NCBI GenBank assembly: GCA_963675365.2
Contig: CAXXVA010000002.1
Span: 124,001-188,000 of the forward strand
DNA length: 64,000 nucleotides
Reading direction: 5' to 3'
Origin: CAXXOK01 sp963675365
GTDB taxonomy: Bacteria > Bacillota > Clostridia > Christensenellales > Aristaeellaceae
Part shown: positions 40,484 to 50,090 of the stretch, piece by piece
Layout: every line of letters begins with the position of its first letter
How positions within the stretch are numbered: the stretch's first letter is position 1
The notes under the pieces: generated by a model
Databases searched by the model: none
What the model was told of the DNA's origin: nothing
The model's input: the letters and a program-made list of their open reading frames with translations, nothing else
Translations under genes and position numbers: made by a program

Positions 40484-42280
40484 TCAGTCCTCTAAATAGC
40501 TGTATTGCGCTTCCACCAGCGTACGGTAATGACCGCCGGGGATGTTCATCAGTTCGTCGTGGGTGCCGGCTTCGGCGATGCCGCCGTTCTGTACGACCAT
40601 AATGCGGTCCGCCTGGCGGATGGTGGACAGCCGGTGCGCGATCACAAAGCTGGTACGGCCTTTTAAGAGCACGCCAAGCGCTTCCTGGATCAGCATTTCG
40701 GTGCGCGTATCGATGGAGGAGGTCGCTTCGTCCAATATCAGGATGCGCGGGTCGTTTAACAGCGCGCGGGCGAAGGAGATCAGCTGCTTCTGTCCGGTGG
40801 ACAGGCTCGCCCCGCGCTCGCCCATTTCGGTTTGATAGCCGTGCCGCAGGCTCATGATGAAATCATGCACGCGCACGGCCTTGCACACGGCGATCACCTC
40901 GTCCTCGGTGGCGTCCAGCCGCCCGTAGCGGACGTTATCCAGTATCGTGCCTGAAAAGATAAAGCTGTCCTGCATCATCACGGACATCTGCCGTCTGAGC
41001 GATTGCAGCTTCACGTCGCGCACGTCGTGCCCGTCAATCCGTATCGCGCCGCCGGTTACGTCGTAAAAGCGGCTGATAAGGCTGACGATGGTACTCTTGC
41101 CCGCGCCCGTCGGCCCGACCAGCGCGATGGTCTGCCCCGGCTCTACGGTGAAGCTGACGTCTTTGAGCACGGGCTGTTTTTTGTCGTAGCTGAAATCCAC
41201 ACGGTCGAACGCAATTCGGCCCTCGATGGGCGGCAGCTCCGGGATATCGTCCCGCTTGTCATACACCAGCGGTTTGGTATCCATGATCTCAAAAATCCGC
41301 TCGATGGACGCCATCGCCGCCAGAATATCGTTGTAAAAGGTGGATACGTTGTTAATCGGTTCCCAGAACCGCCCAAGGTACCACAATATCGCCAGCAGAT
41401 CGGCCAGCACCAGGCCGTCCACGCTGCCCGCCGGGCCCATGAAAATCAGGCCCGCGACGTACACGCCCGCCGTGCCGATCGCGCTTAAGGTATCGATGAA
41501 CGGCCAGAACAGGTTGTTGATGCCCACGGCCTTCATCCAGCTCTTCTTGATGTCCATGTTGGTGTCGTCAAACAGCTCTTTGTTGCGCTTCTCGCGCACG
41601 AAGGACTGGGTGACGCGCATCCCGGCCAGGCTTTCGTGCAGGTAGCCGTGCATGGTCGAGGTTTTCAGCCGCACGATCTGCCAGGCTTTGCGCATCCGGC
41701 GTCTGAGAAGCATGATGATAAGCCCCAGTATGGAAAGCGAACACAGCGCCACCAGCGTCAGCTTCCAGTTGAGCACGAACATGATGATCACCAGCAGCAC
41801 CAGCGTCAGGCAGTCCACCAAAACGTTTACGATGCCGTTGGTAAACAGGTTGTTGAGGCGGTTGACGTCGTTGATGACGCGCACCATGATCTTGCCCGCC
41901 GACCGGTTGTCAAAAAACGGCAGCGACAGCGACTGGATGTGATCGAACAGGTCCTGCCGCAGGGTGGCGATCGCCTTGCGGCCCGCGACGTTCATGTTGC
42001 GGATGCGCAGATGCAGGCAGAAGCCGCCCACCAGCACCGAGATCACCGTGCCCGCCAGCAGGAGCGGGATGGCCGCGTAATTGCCGTCCGTCAGCGCGCC
42101 CACGGCGCGGCTGAGCAGATAGGGGTTTATAAGGCTCGCGCCCGATACGACGACCATCAGCAGCAGCGAGACGATCATTTCTTTTTTATACGGTTTCAGG
42201 TATTGAAGCATCCGCAGGAACAGCCCTTTGTCAAACGGCGCTTCCATCACTTCGTCGTCCAGGTTGCGCAGGCGCGCCAT
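40484..42280 (-). CDS. ABC exporter half-transporter (canonical Walker B glutamate)
   Basis: 598 residues: six membrane helices (about 40-330) and a C-terminal ATPase. Walker A GPTGAGKST, signature LSTGQKQL (the LSGGQ motif is changed), Walker B ILILDEATSSID with the catalytic Glu, and AHRLST. It overlaps the next upstream ABC gene by one base (TGATG). The two together form a heterodimeric exporter in which this subunit supplies the intact Walker B and its partner the intact signature. Substrate unknown (drug or lipid type). Confidence 0.9.
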   Translation of the reverse strand: MARLRNLDDEVMEAPFDKGLFLRMLQYLKPYKKEMIVSLLLMVVVSGASLINPYLLSRAVGALTDGNYAAIPLLLAGTVISVLVGGFCLHLRIRNMNVAGRKAIATLRQDLFDHIQSLSLPFFDNRSAGKIMVRVINDVNRLNNLFTNGIVNVLVDCLTLVLLVIIMFVLNWKLTLVALCSLSILGLIIMLLRRRMRKAWQIVRLKTSTMHGYLHESLAGMRVTQSFVREKRNKELFDDTNMDIKKSWMKAVGINNLFWPFIDTLSAIGTAGVYVAGLIFMGPAGSVDGLVLADLLAILWYLGRFWEPINNVSTFYNDILAAMASIERIFEIMDTKPLVYDKRDDIPELPPIEGRIAFDRVDFSYDKKQPVLKDVSFTVEPGQTIALVGPTGAGKSTIVSLISRFYDVTGGAIRIDGHDVRDVKLQSLRRQMSVMMQDSFIFSGTILDNVRYGRLDATEDEVIAVCKAVRVHDFIMSLRHGYQTEMGERGASLSTGQKQLISFARALLNDPRILILDEATSSIDTRTEMLIQEALGVLLKGRTSFVIAHRLSTIRQADRIMVVQNGGIAEAGTHDELMNIPGGHYRTLVEAQYSYLED

Positions 42281-44028
42281 CAGGCTTCACCACCCTTCGG
42301 GGAGGCGGTAAAGTCGCGGGTCTGGTCGCGGAATAACTCGGCGTAGATACCGTTAAGCTGCAAAAGCTCCCGGTGCGTACCGCGCTCGGCGATGCGCCCG
42401 TCCTTGAGCATGATGATCTGGTCGGCCTTGCGCACCGAGGAAATGCGGTGCGCGATAATGAACGTGGTGCGCCCTTTGAGCACGCTTTGCAGCGCCGATT
42501 GAATCTCGGCCTCGGTTTCCATGTCCACGGCGGAGGTCGCGTCGTCCAAAATGAGGATGCTGGGATCGTAGAGGATCGCCCGGGCCAGCGCCAGGCGCTG
42601 CTTCTGCCCGCCGGACAGGCCCAGCCCGCGCTCGCCGATGACCGTATCGTACCCGTGGGCGCTTTCCAGAATAAAATCCTCCGCCTGCGCGGCGCGCGCC
42701 GCGGCCTCCACCTGCGCCTGCGTGGCGTCCGGACGACCGAAGCGGATGTTTTCGGCAATGGTTTCGGAAAACAGGAAGGTTTCCTGCATCACCACGCCGA
42801 TGCTGTTGCGCAAATCCTTCAGATCCTGCCTGCGCACGTCCACGCCGTCCACCTTCAGGCTGCCGTCGGCCACGTCGTAGTAGCGGCCAAGCAGCGTGAC
42901 CAGCGAGGTTTTGCCCATGCCTGTCGCGCCCATCACGGCGATCACCTGCCCTGGCTTGACGTGCAGGTCGATGTCCTTGAGCACGGTGGTATCGTTGTAC
43001 TGGAAGCTGAGGTCTTCAAAGTCCACGCGGCCTTCGCGGGTTTTCGGAGCCTCGGTCTCCTTGGGGTTTTTGATTTTTGAACCCAGGTTCATATAGTAGA
43101 TCAGCTTCTCCGAGGATACAAAGCCGTTGGTCGCCATGTTAACGAACATCGCCACCTGCCGCATGGGGGCCATCAGCATCCACACAAAGCCCGCCGCGCC
43201 GACCAGTGTGCCGATGTCCAGCAGCCCCTGCTGCAGCATGATGGAGCCCGAGATCATCAGCACGGGAATGGCGAGGCGCGCGGTCGCGTCCAGCAGCGGT
43301 AGGTAAACGCTCCAGATTTTCGTGCCGCGCAGGTTGTAGTTGAGCACCTTCTGGTTTTCGATCTCAAACATCGCTTTTTCGTAGTCTTCCCGGGCAAAGG
43401 CTTTTACCAGGCGCACGCCGGCGATGTTTTCCTGCGTCCGGGTGTTCAGCACGGCGTTTTGCTCGCGCACGGCCACGTGCGCCGGGCGGATATTGTGGCG
43501 CAGCCGCCACGCCGCCAGGGCGATGAACGGGCTGAAGCACAGCATGATCAGCGTCAGCCGCCAGCTCATCAGGCTCATGCCGACGAGCGCGAGCACGAAC
43601 ATCATCGCGTTTTCCACAATGCCCAGCACGCCGTTGACGATCAGCATGCGCACACCCTCGATATCGCCGGTCATCCGGCTCATGATTTCGCCGATGTGAT
43701 GGGTATCGTAAAACGCATAGGAGAACTTCTGCATATGGCCGTACAGGCCCGTACGCAGATCGTAGACTACGGACTGGGAGACGTCTTCGATCATCATGCC
43801 GCGGACGTACATCATCACACTGCGCACGGCGGTGACGCCGATCAGGATGCCGCAAAGCTGCAAAAGAAGGGCCATGTCGCGGCTTGGGAGCACGTCGTTG
43901 ATCACCGCTTTTGTGATGTAGGGTACGATCATGCGCAGCGCCGTTAAAAAAACGATCAGAACTATGCAGGCAATCAGTTTGCCTTTGTAGGGTTTCAGCC
44001 ACTGGAAGAATCGCCGGTAGGTATCCAT
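42280..44028 (-). CDS. ABC exporter half-transporter (degenerate catalytic residue)
   Basis: 582 residues from the ATG at 44026-44028 behind GGAGG; an upstream start at 44067 is less likely. Six membrane helices then the ATPase: Walker A GATGMGKTS, signature LSGGQKQR (intact), Walker B ILILDDATSAVD, where Asp replaces the catalytic Glu, and AHRISS. This is the complement of the downstream subunit, as in heterodimeric exporters with one weak ATP site. A promoter lies at 44076-44104. Confidence 0.9.
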   Translation of the reverse strand: MDTYRRFFQWLKPYKGKLIACIVLIVFLTALRMIVPYITKAVINDVLPSRDMALLLQLCGILIGVTAVRSVMMYVRGMMIEDVSQSVVYDLRTGLYGHMQKFSYAFYDTHHIGEIMSRMTGDIEGVRMLIVNGVLGIVENAMMFVLALVGMSLMSWRLTLIMLCFSPFIALAAWRLRHNIRPAHVAVREQNAVLNTRTQENIAGVRLVKAFAREDYEKAMFEIENQKVLNYNLRGTKIWSVYLPLLDATARLAIPVLMISGSIMLQQGLLDIGTLVGAAGFVWMLMAPMRQVAMFVNMATNGFVSSEKLIYYMNLGSKIKNPKETEAPKTREGRVDFEDLSFQYNDTTVLKDIDLHVKPGQVIAVMGATGMGKTSLVTLLGRYYDVADGSLKVDGVDVRRQDLKDLRNSIGVVMQETFLFSETIAENIRFGRPDATQAQVEAAARAAQAEDFILESAHGYDTVIGERGLGLSGGQKQRLALARAILYDPSILILDDATSAVDMETEAEIQSALQSVLKGRTTFIIAHRISSVRKADQIIMLKDGRIAERGTHRELLQLNGIYAELFRDQTRDFTASPKGGEA

Positions 44029-44075
44029 TTCATCCTCCGGAAACAGGGTTGGAATCCACTGTTTCAATAGGTGTT

Positions 44076-44104
44076 ACCATACACCCATTCGCCGCGGATG
44101 TAAA
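44076..44104 (-). promoter_or_regulatory. promoter of the ABC exporter genes
   Basis: Minus strand TTTACA (44099-44104) and TATGGT (44076-44081), spacer 17 bases. AAACAG (44041-44046) and CTGTTT (44059-44064) in the leader form an inverted repeat that could be an operator. Confidence 0.5.
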
Positions 44105-44171
44105 GGGTTACAAATGGGAAAATTGACAAAACCGGAAACGTTTCACGCGCCGCGCCGCCGGAAGGCGGGCA

Positions 44172-44201
44172 TTGTCCAAAAACATGCCGTTGTGGTATAG
44201 T
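44172..44201 (+). promoter_or_regulatory. promoter of the glycerol-1-phosphate dehydrogenase gene
   Basis: TTGTCC (44172-44177) and TATAGT (44196-44201), spacer 18 bases, 23 bases before the start. Confidence 0.5.
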
Positions 44202-44224
44202 CTCCTAGACGGGGAGGCGGTACC

Positions 44225-45565
44225 ATGGCACAGCTTAAGGATATGGCAATGGCGGAACTCTTATCGGAAGACGGGTATGTATGCTCCTGCGGGCACACGC
44301 ACCGCGCGGGGCTGAAGACGCTGCACATCGGCGGCGGCGCGCTGCGCTTTCTGCCGGAAACGGTCAGGCTGCTCGGGTGCATGAAGCCTTTCGTCTTCTG
44401 CGACGAAAACACCTACAAGGCCGCCGGGCCGCAGGTGGAGGCGGCGCTCAATGAGGCGGGCATCGCCTATACCCTGTTTCAATTCCCGCAGGCGTTTGTC
44501 GAGCCGGACGAGCATGCGGTCGCGCAGCTTGAGGCCGCGCTTAAAAAGGACTGCGACCTGATTTTGTCCATCGGCTCGGGCGTGATCACGGACTGCGGCA
44601 AGGTGCTTGCGCACGGCAGTGGGCTCAAGCACCTCGCGGTCGCCACCGCGCCGTCGATGGACGGGTACGCGTCCAACTCCTCCTCGATGATAGAACGCCG
44701 CGTCAAGGTGTCGGCGTACAACGCCTGCCCGCAGGCGATCCTCGCCGATACGGATATTTTAAAAGCCGCGCCCGGGCGCATGCTGCGGGCGGGGCTTGGA
44801 GACATGCTGGCCAAGTCCGTCGCGCAGTGCGAGTGGCGCATTTCCCATCTCGTCACCGGCGAGTACTACTGCGCGGAGGTTTCCGCGCTGATGCGCAAAT
44901 CACTTCAAAAAATCGTGGACGCCGCGCCTAAGCTGATGGAACGCGACGAAGCGGCGGTCGAGGCCGTGGCCGAGGGGCTGGTGCTCTCCGGCCTGGCGAT
45001 GGCTTTTGCCGAGATCTCGCGCCCGGCATCCGGGCTTGAGCATTACTTTTCGCACCTGTGGGAGATGTTTGCGCTGCAAGCGGGACAACCGCAGGAGCTG
45101 CACGGCATTCAGGTGGGCGTCGGCACGGTGCTGACGCTGGATATCCTGCGGCGCCTGCGTAAGCTGCGCCCGGACGAACAGAAGCTGGAACGCGCGATCG
45201 CCGCGTTTGACCAAAGCGCATGGGAAAACGAAATCCGCCGGGTGTTCGGCAGCGCGGCGGAAACGCTGATCGAAAAGGAACATACCCTCTGGCATAAAAA
45301 CGACCCCGACGCCCGCAGGGCGCGCTTCCTACGCATCCGCGATCACTGGGACGAGATTCTTACCATTATGGATGAGGAACTGCCCGACCTGGACGAAACC
45401 GCCGCTCTGATGCGCTCCCTGGGTCTGCCCACCGCTCCGGCCGATATCGGCATCTCGCCGAGCGAGACACGCGACGCGTTCATCCACTCCCGTGACATCC
45501 GCGACAAGTATTTGACCAGCTCGATGCTGTGGGATATGGGGATTCTCGACGAATTTTCTGTTTAA
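44225..45565 (+). CDS. egsA: sn-glycerol-1-phosphate dehydrogenase (AraM/EgsA type)
   Basis: 446 residues from an ATG behind GGGGAGG. Iron-dependent alcohol dehydrogenase-like fold: FVFCDENTY near the N-terminus, SIGSGVITDCGK (the GxGxx nucleotide loop, split with D-x-x-K), APSMDGYASNSSSM, and metal-binding His/Asp in RAGLGDMLAKSVAQCEWRIS, SGLEHYFSHLWEM and HGIQVGVGT. It reduces dihydroxyacetone phosphate to sn-glycerol 1-phosphate. The length exceeds the roughly 395 of the Bacillus enzyme by a C-terminal tail. It stands alone between divergent exporter and a terminator. Confidence 0.85.
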   Translation: MAQLKDMAMAELLSEDGYVCSCGHTHRAGLKTLHIGGGALRFLPETVRLLGCMKPFVFCDENTYKAAGPQVEAALNEAGIAYTLFQFPQAFVEPDEHAVAQLEAALKKDCDLILSIGSGVITDCGKVLAHGSGLKHLAVATAPSMDGYASNSSSMIERRVKVSAYNACPQAILADTDILKAAPGRMLRAGLGDMLAKSVAQCEWRISHLVTGEYYCAEVSALMRKSLQKIVDAAPKLMERDEAAVEAVAEGLVLSGLAMAFAEISRPASGLEHYFSHLWEMFALQAGQPQELHGIQVGVGTVLTLDILRRLRKLRPDEQKLERAIAAFDQSAWENEIRRVFGSAAETLIEKEHTLWHKNDPDARRARFLRIRDHWDEILTIMDEELPDLDETAALMRSLGLPTAPADIGISPSETRDAFIHSRDIRDKYLTSSMLWDMGILDEFSV

Positions 45566-45621
45566 GGACGGTTAGGGGTTTCACCCCTAAGAACCCGACA
45601 AGGGCGTTGCCCTTGACCCAC

Positions 45622-45651
45622 AAAAAAGGCCGCGCATTGCGCGGCCTTTTT
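45622..45651. terminator. bidirectional terminator (family C copy 3, inverted)
   Basis: AAAAAAGGCCGCGC ATT GCGCGGCCTTTTT between convergent genes. The preceding segment GACAAGGGCGTTGCCCTTGACC and TTAGGGGTTTCACCCCTAA (both short hairpins, about 45567-45620) recur, inverted, beside copies 1 and 2. A further stem CTCCTTTTCT / AGAAAAGGAG is at 45676-45705. Confidence 0.88.
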
Positions 45652-45709
45652 AGACTGTTTCAATTGGTTTTTTTGCTCCTTTTCTGTTTCCGCAAAGAAA
45701 AGGAGGAGC

Positions 45710-47263
45710 TTATTCGATCGCCGTTAACAGCAGCAGTTCAAAATACGGGTAGGACTCGGTAACGGTCGTTTCGCCGTCGGCGGTCTGGCCCTCGTCGCCG
45801 GTTACGGACATACCTACGGATTTGCCGTACATCATCAGCCGCGCGCCGATATCGTAGGCGGGTTCCTCGTTGGCGATGACGAGAATAATGTCGGAATAGG
45901 TATCGCCGGATTTATGCAGCGCCATTTTGTAAATCCAGTCCTCGCCGGACTGCGTTACGTCCAGCAGGTAGCTTTTGTACACGATGGTCTGCCCGTCGTA
46001 GCGCGCGATATCCTGGATGAGCGTATCGTAATTGGGGCTGACGGCGTCGGCCTTGATGCGGTTGATCATATCCTCGGTGGTCCAGCTGCGTGAGAAAACG
46101 AGGGTGATGCGGCGGTCCTCCAGACCCTTTTTGGAAAAGACCAGCAGCAGCTCGTACAGACCTTCGTCCTGGGTATCGATCTTGACGGTGAACTTGCCCT
46201 CGGCGGATACCTTTGTGGTGCCGACTGACTCGTCGTTGATGAACTCCTGTATTTCGGCCCGGGGTTCCGCCGTACCCAGAATGGTCAGGGAATCGGAGGT
46301 GATGGTCTCGGGAATCTCGGTTTGGATGTTCACGGCCAGCAGCGTGCGCGAATAGGTCGTCGGGGGGAACGCGATTTCCGCCACGATTTCCCCGGCGTAC
46401 TCGGCGGTCAGCGTCGTCATAAACACGCCCTCGCGCGGAAGCTCGACAGGGATTTTAAACTTGCCGCTTTTTGTGACTTCCACCTCGGTCAAGATGGGAG
46501 TGGCATAATTCAGCCCCATGGTCGTGGCGGTGAACTTCACGCCCTCGGCGGCCGTGCCGGAAATTTCAAAATCGGCCGCGTTGGTTTCCTGCGGGGGCTG
46601 GACAGCAATATTGATCTGCGCCTGCGCCTTGGCCGGCAGCGGCAGGATTTCCACAAACGTGAAGGTATTCCAGATCTTGTTGAGCGCCGTATTATCCTTG
46701 GTGGTCGGCTTGCGGTTGTAGACCTGCATATCGAAGGTGATCTCGTAACCGTTGCGGATCGTGCGGCGCATATAGCCGCGGTGGTCGATATCGCCGTACT
46801 TGCGCATGATGTATTCCAAAATCAGAAACCGCCCGGCATCGACGTGCTTCCAGTTGGACGTGGAAAAGGTATAGCCGTCGGCGGTGTAGTCGTTATGCGG
46901 GTAGAAGCTGGTGCGGTAGGTGCCGCGGTAATCGCTGGTTTGCTCGTTGACGTCAAACACCAGCAGGGTATTCTCGTCCTGGGTTGCGGTCAGCTCAAAC
47001 CGCCGGTCGGTGTCCTCCTGATCCCAGGCCTGCAAAAGAACGCCGCGCGCGAGCATATCGTTGGCGACCTCTTCGGAGGTGAGGCCGTGCCCGGACAGCC
47101 ATTCGGCATAGGTCGAAATATTGTCCGGCGTGATGACGATGTAGGTTTCCGGGATATCTACGGTTGCCATCAGCGTATCCAGCGCGTAGGTCTGCGCCAG
47201 GGCGACGCCGGATATGAAAAGAAGCGACAGCAGGAGCACTGTGCCGATCATCCATTTGCGCAT
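45710..47263 (-). CDS. secreted multi-domain protein, function unknown
   Basis: 517 residues from the ATG at 47261-47263 behind AGGAAGG, chosen to start at the signal peptide (MRKWMIGTVLLLSLLFISG). The mature part has an N-terminal alpha-beta region (about 25-180) with no known match, then two bacterial Ig-like beta-sandwich modules (about 195-300 and 300-400, each with a GxA and a TVKI or FKIPVEL strand), and a C-terminal OB-like region. It is exported; the role is unknown. It may share regulation with the next SH3-domain gene, which lies upstream. Confidence 0.65.
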   Translation of the reverse strand: MRKWMIGTVLLLSLLFISGVALAQTYALDTLMATVDIPETYIVITPDNISTYAEWLSGHGLTSEEVANDMLARGVLLQAWDQEDTDRRFELTATQDENTLLVFDVNEQTSDYRGTYRTSFYPHNDYTADGYTFSTSNWKHVDAGRFLILEYIMRKYGDIDHRGYMRRTIRNGYEITFDMQVYNRKPTTKDNTALNKIWNTFTFVEILPLPAKAQAQINIAVQPPQETNAADFEISGTAAEGVKFTATTMGLNYATPILTEVEVTKSGKFKIPVELPREGVFMTTLTAEYAGEIVAEIAFPPTTYSRTLLAVNIQTEIPETITSDSLTILGTAEPRAEIQEFINDESVGTTKVSAEGKFTVKIDTQDEGLYELLLVFSKKGLEDRRITLVFSRSWTTEDMINRIKADAVSPNYDTLIQDIARYDGQTIVYKSYLLDVTQSGEDWIYKMALHKSGDTYSDIILVIANEEPAYDIGARLMMYGKSVGMSVTGDEGQTADGETTVTESYPYFELLLLTAIE

Positions 47264-47406
47264 ATTGCACCTTCCTTTGGGGCGTGGGTCATGCAACGTT
47301 TCAATCTGCCCTATCTTACCATAAAACGCCGGAAATACGCAACAAAACAAGCGTTCCGGCGCGGGATTATTACATTTTGAAAGACGGGCGAAACGCTGCG
47401 GCCGGT

Positions 47407-48411
47407 TCAGCCGCTGCCGTGATCAAAATCCTCCGCGGGCATATAGCCGGCAATGCCGTCGCCGGTCACGACGTGCACCCAATCGTCGCCCGCGAGGCCG
47501 ATCACGGTGATGTACTCACGCCCCGATCCGCGGTCGTACGATATCCCCGCGAGCGCGCTTTCGCCGTCCGGGGCTGTGTAAATGTTCAGCGGCTGCCCGG
47601 CGAGCGATTCCCGGACGAACAGCGCCGGAAACGCGGAAACGACGGTTAGCATATCGTCGCTGGCGGCAAGGTATGCTTTCATCATGTAGCCCTCCGTGCC
47701 CGCGACGGTGACGCGTACCCAGTCGCCGAGGTCCTCCTCGATCTTCACAGGCGTTCCGTTGTAGTACTTGCCTTTGGAGACGGCGCTTGTGTTCGGCTCG
47801 GCGCGCAGGTGCAGGCGGTCGGCGGGGTCCGGGTTGTTCACCAGCGCGTACCCTTCTATGTTCAGGGTTTTGGCCGCGCTGTCCAGACCCGGCGGGTATA
47901 GATTGGGGTCAAACGCGGAAAGCGCGGGGGAGGTGTTCTCCGCGTATAAAAGGCGGCCCGCCCCGGGGAAATTCTCAAAAAGCCAGTAGCGCGTACACAG
48001 ATACGTGCTCTGCCCCTGTACGTAGGTTAGTCGCCAAACGCCGTCCGCGTCCGGTTCGAAACCGTAGAGCAGCGCTTCGGAATACACAATGGTCACGGAC
48101 GCGTACCCCGCGAGGATCGAGGGCCCATCCCCGTTGATCTCCGGCAGGGGCGCGCTTCTCGATTGCAGCGCAAACCCGCCGCCGCCGGCCTTGTAGACGC
48201 GAAGCGTCCGGCCGCCTTGGGCTTCGGTCAGAATATACCAATATCCGTCGCCGATGGACAGCGCCTGCACAAAGCCGGAGTGTTCCACCCCGGCCCGCAG
48301 CCCCCCCGGCAGCTCGTCCCACGGGATGTTTGCCGGTTCGTCCCACGCGGAGGCGGGCAGCGCGGACAGGCAGAGGAGTACGGCCAGGATGACGAAAAGC
48401 GCGCGTTTCAT
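47407..48411 (-). CDS. secreted SH3-domain protein
   Basis: 334 residues with a signal peptide cleaved near Ala22 (LSALPASAW). Two SH3-like beta barrels are suggested: one near 215-250 (LHLRAEPNTSA, then GTPVKIEEDLGDWVRVTVAG, then GYMMKAYL) and one near 280-330 (LNIYTAPDGES, DWVHVVTGDGIAGYMPAEDF). Bacterial SH3 domains often bind the cell wall. The N-terminal part is unassigned. The stop is 143 bases from the upstream-strand start of the other secreted gene. Confidence 0.75.
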   Translation of the reverse strand: MKRALFVILAVLLCLSALPASAWDEPANIPWDELPGGLRAGVEHSGFVQALSIGDGYWYILTEAQGGRTLRVYKAGGGGFALQSRSAPLPEINGDGPSILAGYASVTIVYSEALLYGFEPDADGVWRLTYVQGQSTYLCTRYWLFENFPGAGRLLYAENTSPALSAFDPNLYPPGLDSAAKTLNIEGYALVNNPDPADRLHLRAEPNTSAVSKGKYYNGTPVKIEEDLGDWVRVTVAGTEGYMMKAYLAASDDMLTVVSAFPALFVRESLAGQPLNIYTAPDGESALAGISYDRGSGREYITVIGLAGDDWVHVVTGDGIAGYMPAEDFDHGSG

Positions 48412-48517
48412 GCGTAAGCCCCGTTTCTAATGTTGTTTGCTTCCGGCTATTTAACGCCCGCGATTGCCAATTCCCTGCATGGCCGGGACATTTGTTTGAA
48501 AAGAGATTTCGGCGCGC

Positions 48518-48553
48518 TTGCGGTTGCCGCGTCTATACCGGATATGATATACT
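48518..48553 (+). promoter_or_regulatory. promoter of the DnaD/DnaI-like operon
   Basis: TTGCCG (48524-48529) with TATACT (48548-48553) at 18 bases, or TTGCGG (48518-48523) with TATGAT (48543-48548) at 19 bases; both are plausible and overlapping. Confidence 0.5.
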
Positions 48554-48587
48554 TGGCGCACACAAACAAGCAAAAGGGGGCGGGGGA

Positions 48588-50090
48588 ATGGCGCTGTTTG
48601 ACGCGGACGCGGCAGGCGTTCTTTGGGACAGCATCGCGCTTCCCAACGCCTTTGTGATCGAATATATGCCCACCGCGCCCGAAAATTACGTCAAGGTCTA
48701 CCTGTACGGGCTTTTGTACGCGCGCTATGCCTGCGCGTCCGAAGGGCTTTCTGTGCAGGGGCTTGCCAAAGAGCTGGGTATGGAAGAGGCGGAGGTGCTT
48801 TCGGCGCTGCAGTACTGGGAGCGCTTAAGGCTCGTGTCCCGCACGCAGGATAAACCTCCACGCTATACCTACTTAAATGTACAGCAGGCCATGATGGGGC
48901 GGCAGGCCGCCCCGGTGGACGACAAGTACATGGAGTTCGCCCAAGCGCTGTACGCTATCTTCGGCGAACGCCGCAAATTGCACGGCGGGGAAACCCAGCT
49001 TTGCTACGAGTGGGTGGAGCAGCTCGGCCTGCCAAGCGAGGTGGTGCTCTTGCTCGTGCAGCATCTTGCGTTTACGCGCGGGGTGAACTTCTCCTTCAAG
49101 GCCGCCCAGAAGGTGGCGTTGGAAATGAAGGAGCGCAACATCGTCAGGCTGGAGGACGCGGAGCAGTTTTTCGCCCGCAGCTCCGCCGCGTGGGACGGCA
49201 CCCGTAAGATTCTCCGCCGGATTTCCAAGTTCCGCCCGCCCACGACCGACGAGATCGACCTATACCTGAAATGGACGAAGGAATGGGGCTTCGCGCCCAA
49301 GGCCATCGAGACCGCCTGCGCGGAGATGACCGGCGGCGACCCGAGCTTTAAATATCTGGATTCGATCCTGCGCGGCATTCACGAGCGCTCCGGCCGCAAA
49401 GCGACCACGGCGGCGCAGCTTGAAAAGCAATTAAGCAAAGAGAAGGAAGAAAACGCCGACATCCGCGAGGTGCTTTCGGCCGCGGGACTCAAGATCAGCC
49501 CCAACCACCCGACCATTAAGGAAAGCTACCAGAAAATGCTGTCCATGGTCAGCCACGACGCCGTGGTGATGGCCGCCAGGGAAATCAGCCGTTCGCGGAA
49601 AAACCAGTCCGTGCAGAAGCTCGAAGAGCTTGTGGAAAAGTGGCACCAAAAAGGCATCCAGACCAAGGAAGACGTGCAGGAATACCTGTCGCTGGTCAAG
49701 CGGCAAAACGCCTTTTTACAGACGTTGTTTGCCGCGATGGGCGCCGACTTGAGCCCCTCGCCCGCCGACCGGGAGCTGTTGCACAAATGGCGCGAAAACT
49801 GGGCGTTTTCCGACGAGGTTTTAACCGAGGTCGCCGGGTACTCGCGGGGCAAGTCTGCGCCGATGGCGTTTATGAACAAGGTGCTGGAAAGCTTTTTCAA
49901 AAAGGACGTCAAATCGCTTGCCGACGTGCGCAAGGCGCACGAGGAGCACGGGCAAAGCTATCAGCCCCCGGCCAAAAAGCGCGGCAAGACCGTGATCGAG
50001 CAGCAGTACGGCCAGCGGGAGTACGACCCCAAGGATTACGAAGGCCTGACGCCCGAGGAGATAGAGGAGGCGCTCAAGTATGACGCGTGA
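48588..50090 (+). CDS. DnaD-domain replication protein
   Basis: 500 residues from the ATG at 48588; GGGGGCGGGGG lies just upstream, and the longer reading from 48492 includes promoter sequence. An N-terminal winged helix (about 30-100) leads to DnaD/DnaB_2-like helical domains around 200-290 and 360-460 (WGFAPKAIETACAEMTGG, NWAFSDEVLTEVAGYSRG and similar; each carries the YxxxIx-like helix of DnaD proteins). It probably helps load the replicative helicase. It overlaps the following ATPase gene by 11 bases. Confidence 0.82.
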   Translation: MALFDADAAGVLWDSIALPNAFVIEYMPTAPENYVKVYLYGLLYARYACASEGLSVQGLAKELGMEEAEVLSALQYWERLRLVSRTQDKPPRYTYLNVQQAMMGRQAAPVDDKYMEFAQALYAIFGERRKLHGGETQLCYEWVEQLGLPSEVVLLLVQHLAFTRGVNFSFKAAQKVALEMKERNIVRLEDAEQFFARSSAAWDGTRKILRRISKFRPPTTDEIDLYLKWTKEWGFAPKAIETACAEMTGGDPSFKYLDSILRGIHERSGRKATTAAQLEKQLSKEKEENADIREVLSAAGLKISPNHPTIKESYQKMLSMVSHDAVVMAAREISRSRKNQSVQKLEELVEKWHQKGIQTKEDVQEYLSLVKRQNAFLQTLFAAMGADLSPSPADRELLHKWRENWAFSDEVLTEVAGYSRGKSAPMAFMNKVLESFFKKDVKSLADVRKAHEEHGQSYQPPAKKRGKTVIEQQYGQREYDPKDYEGLTPEEIEEALKYDA

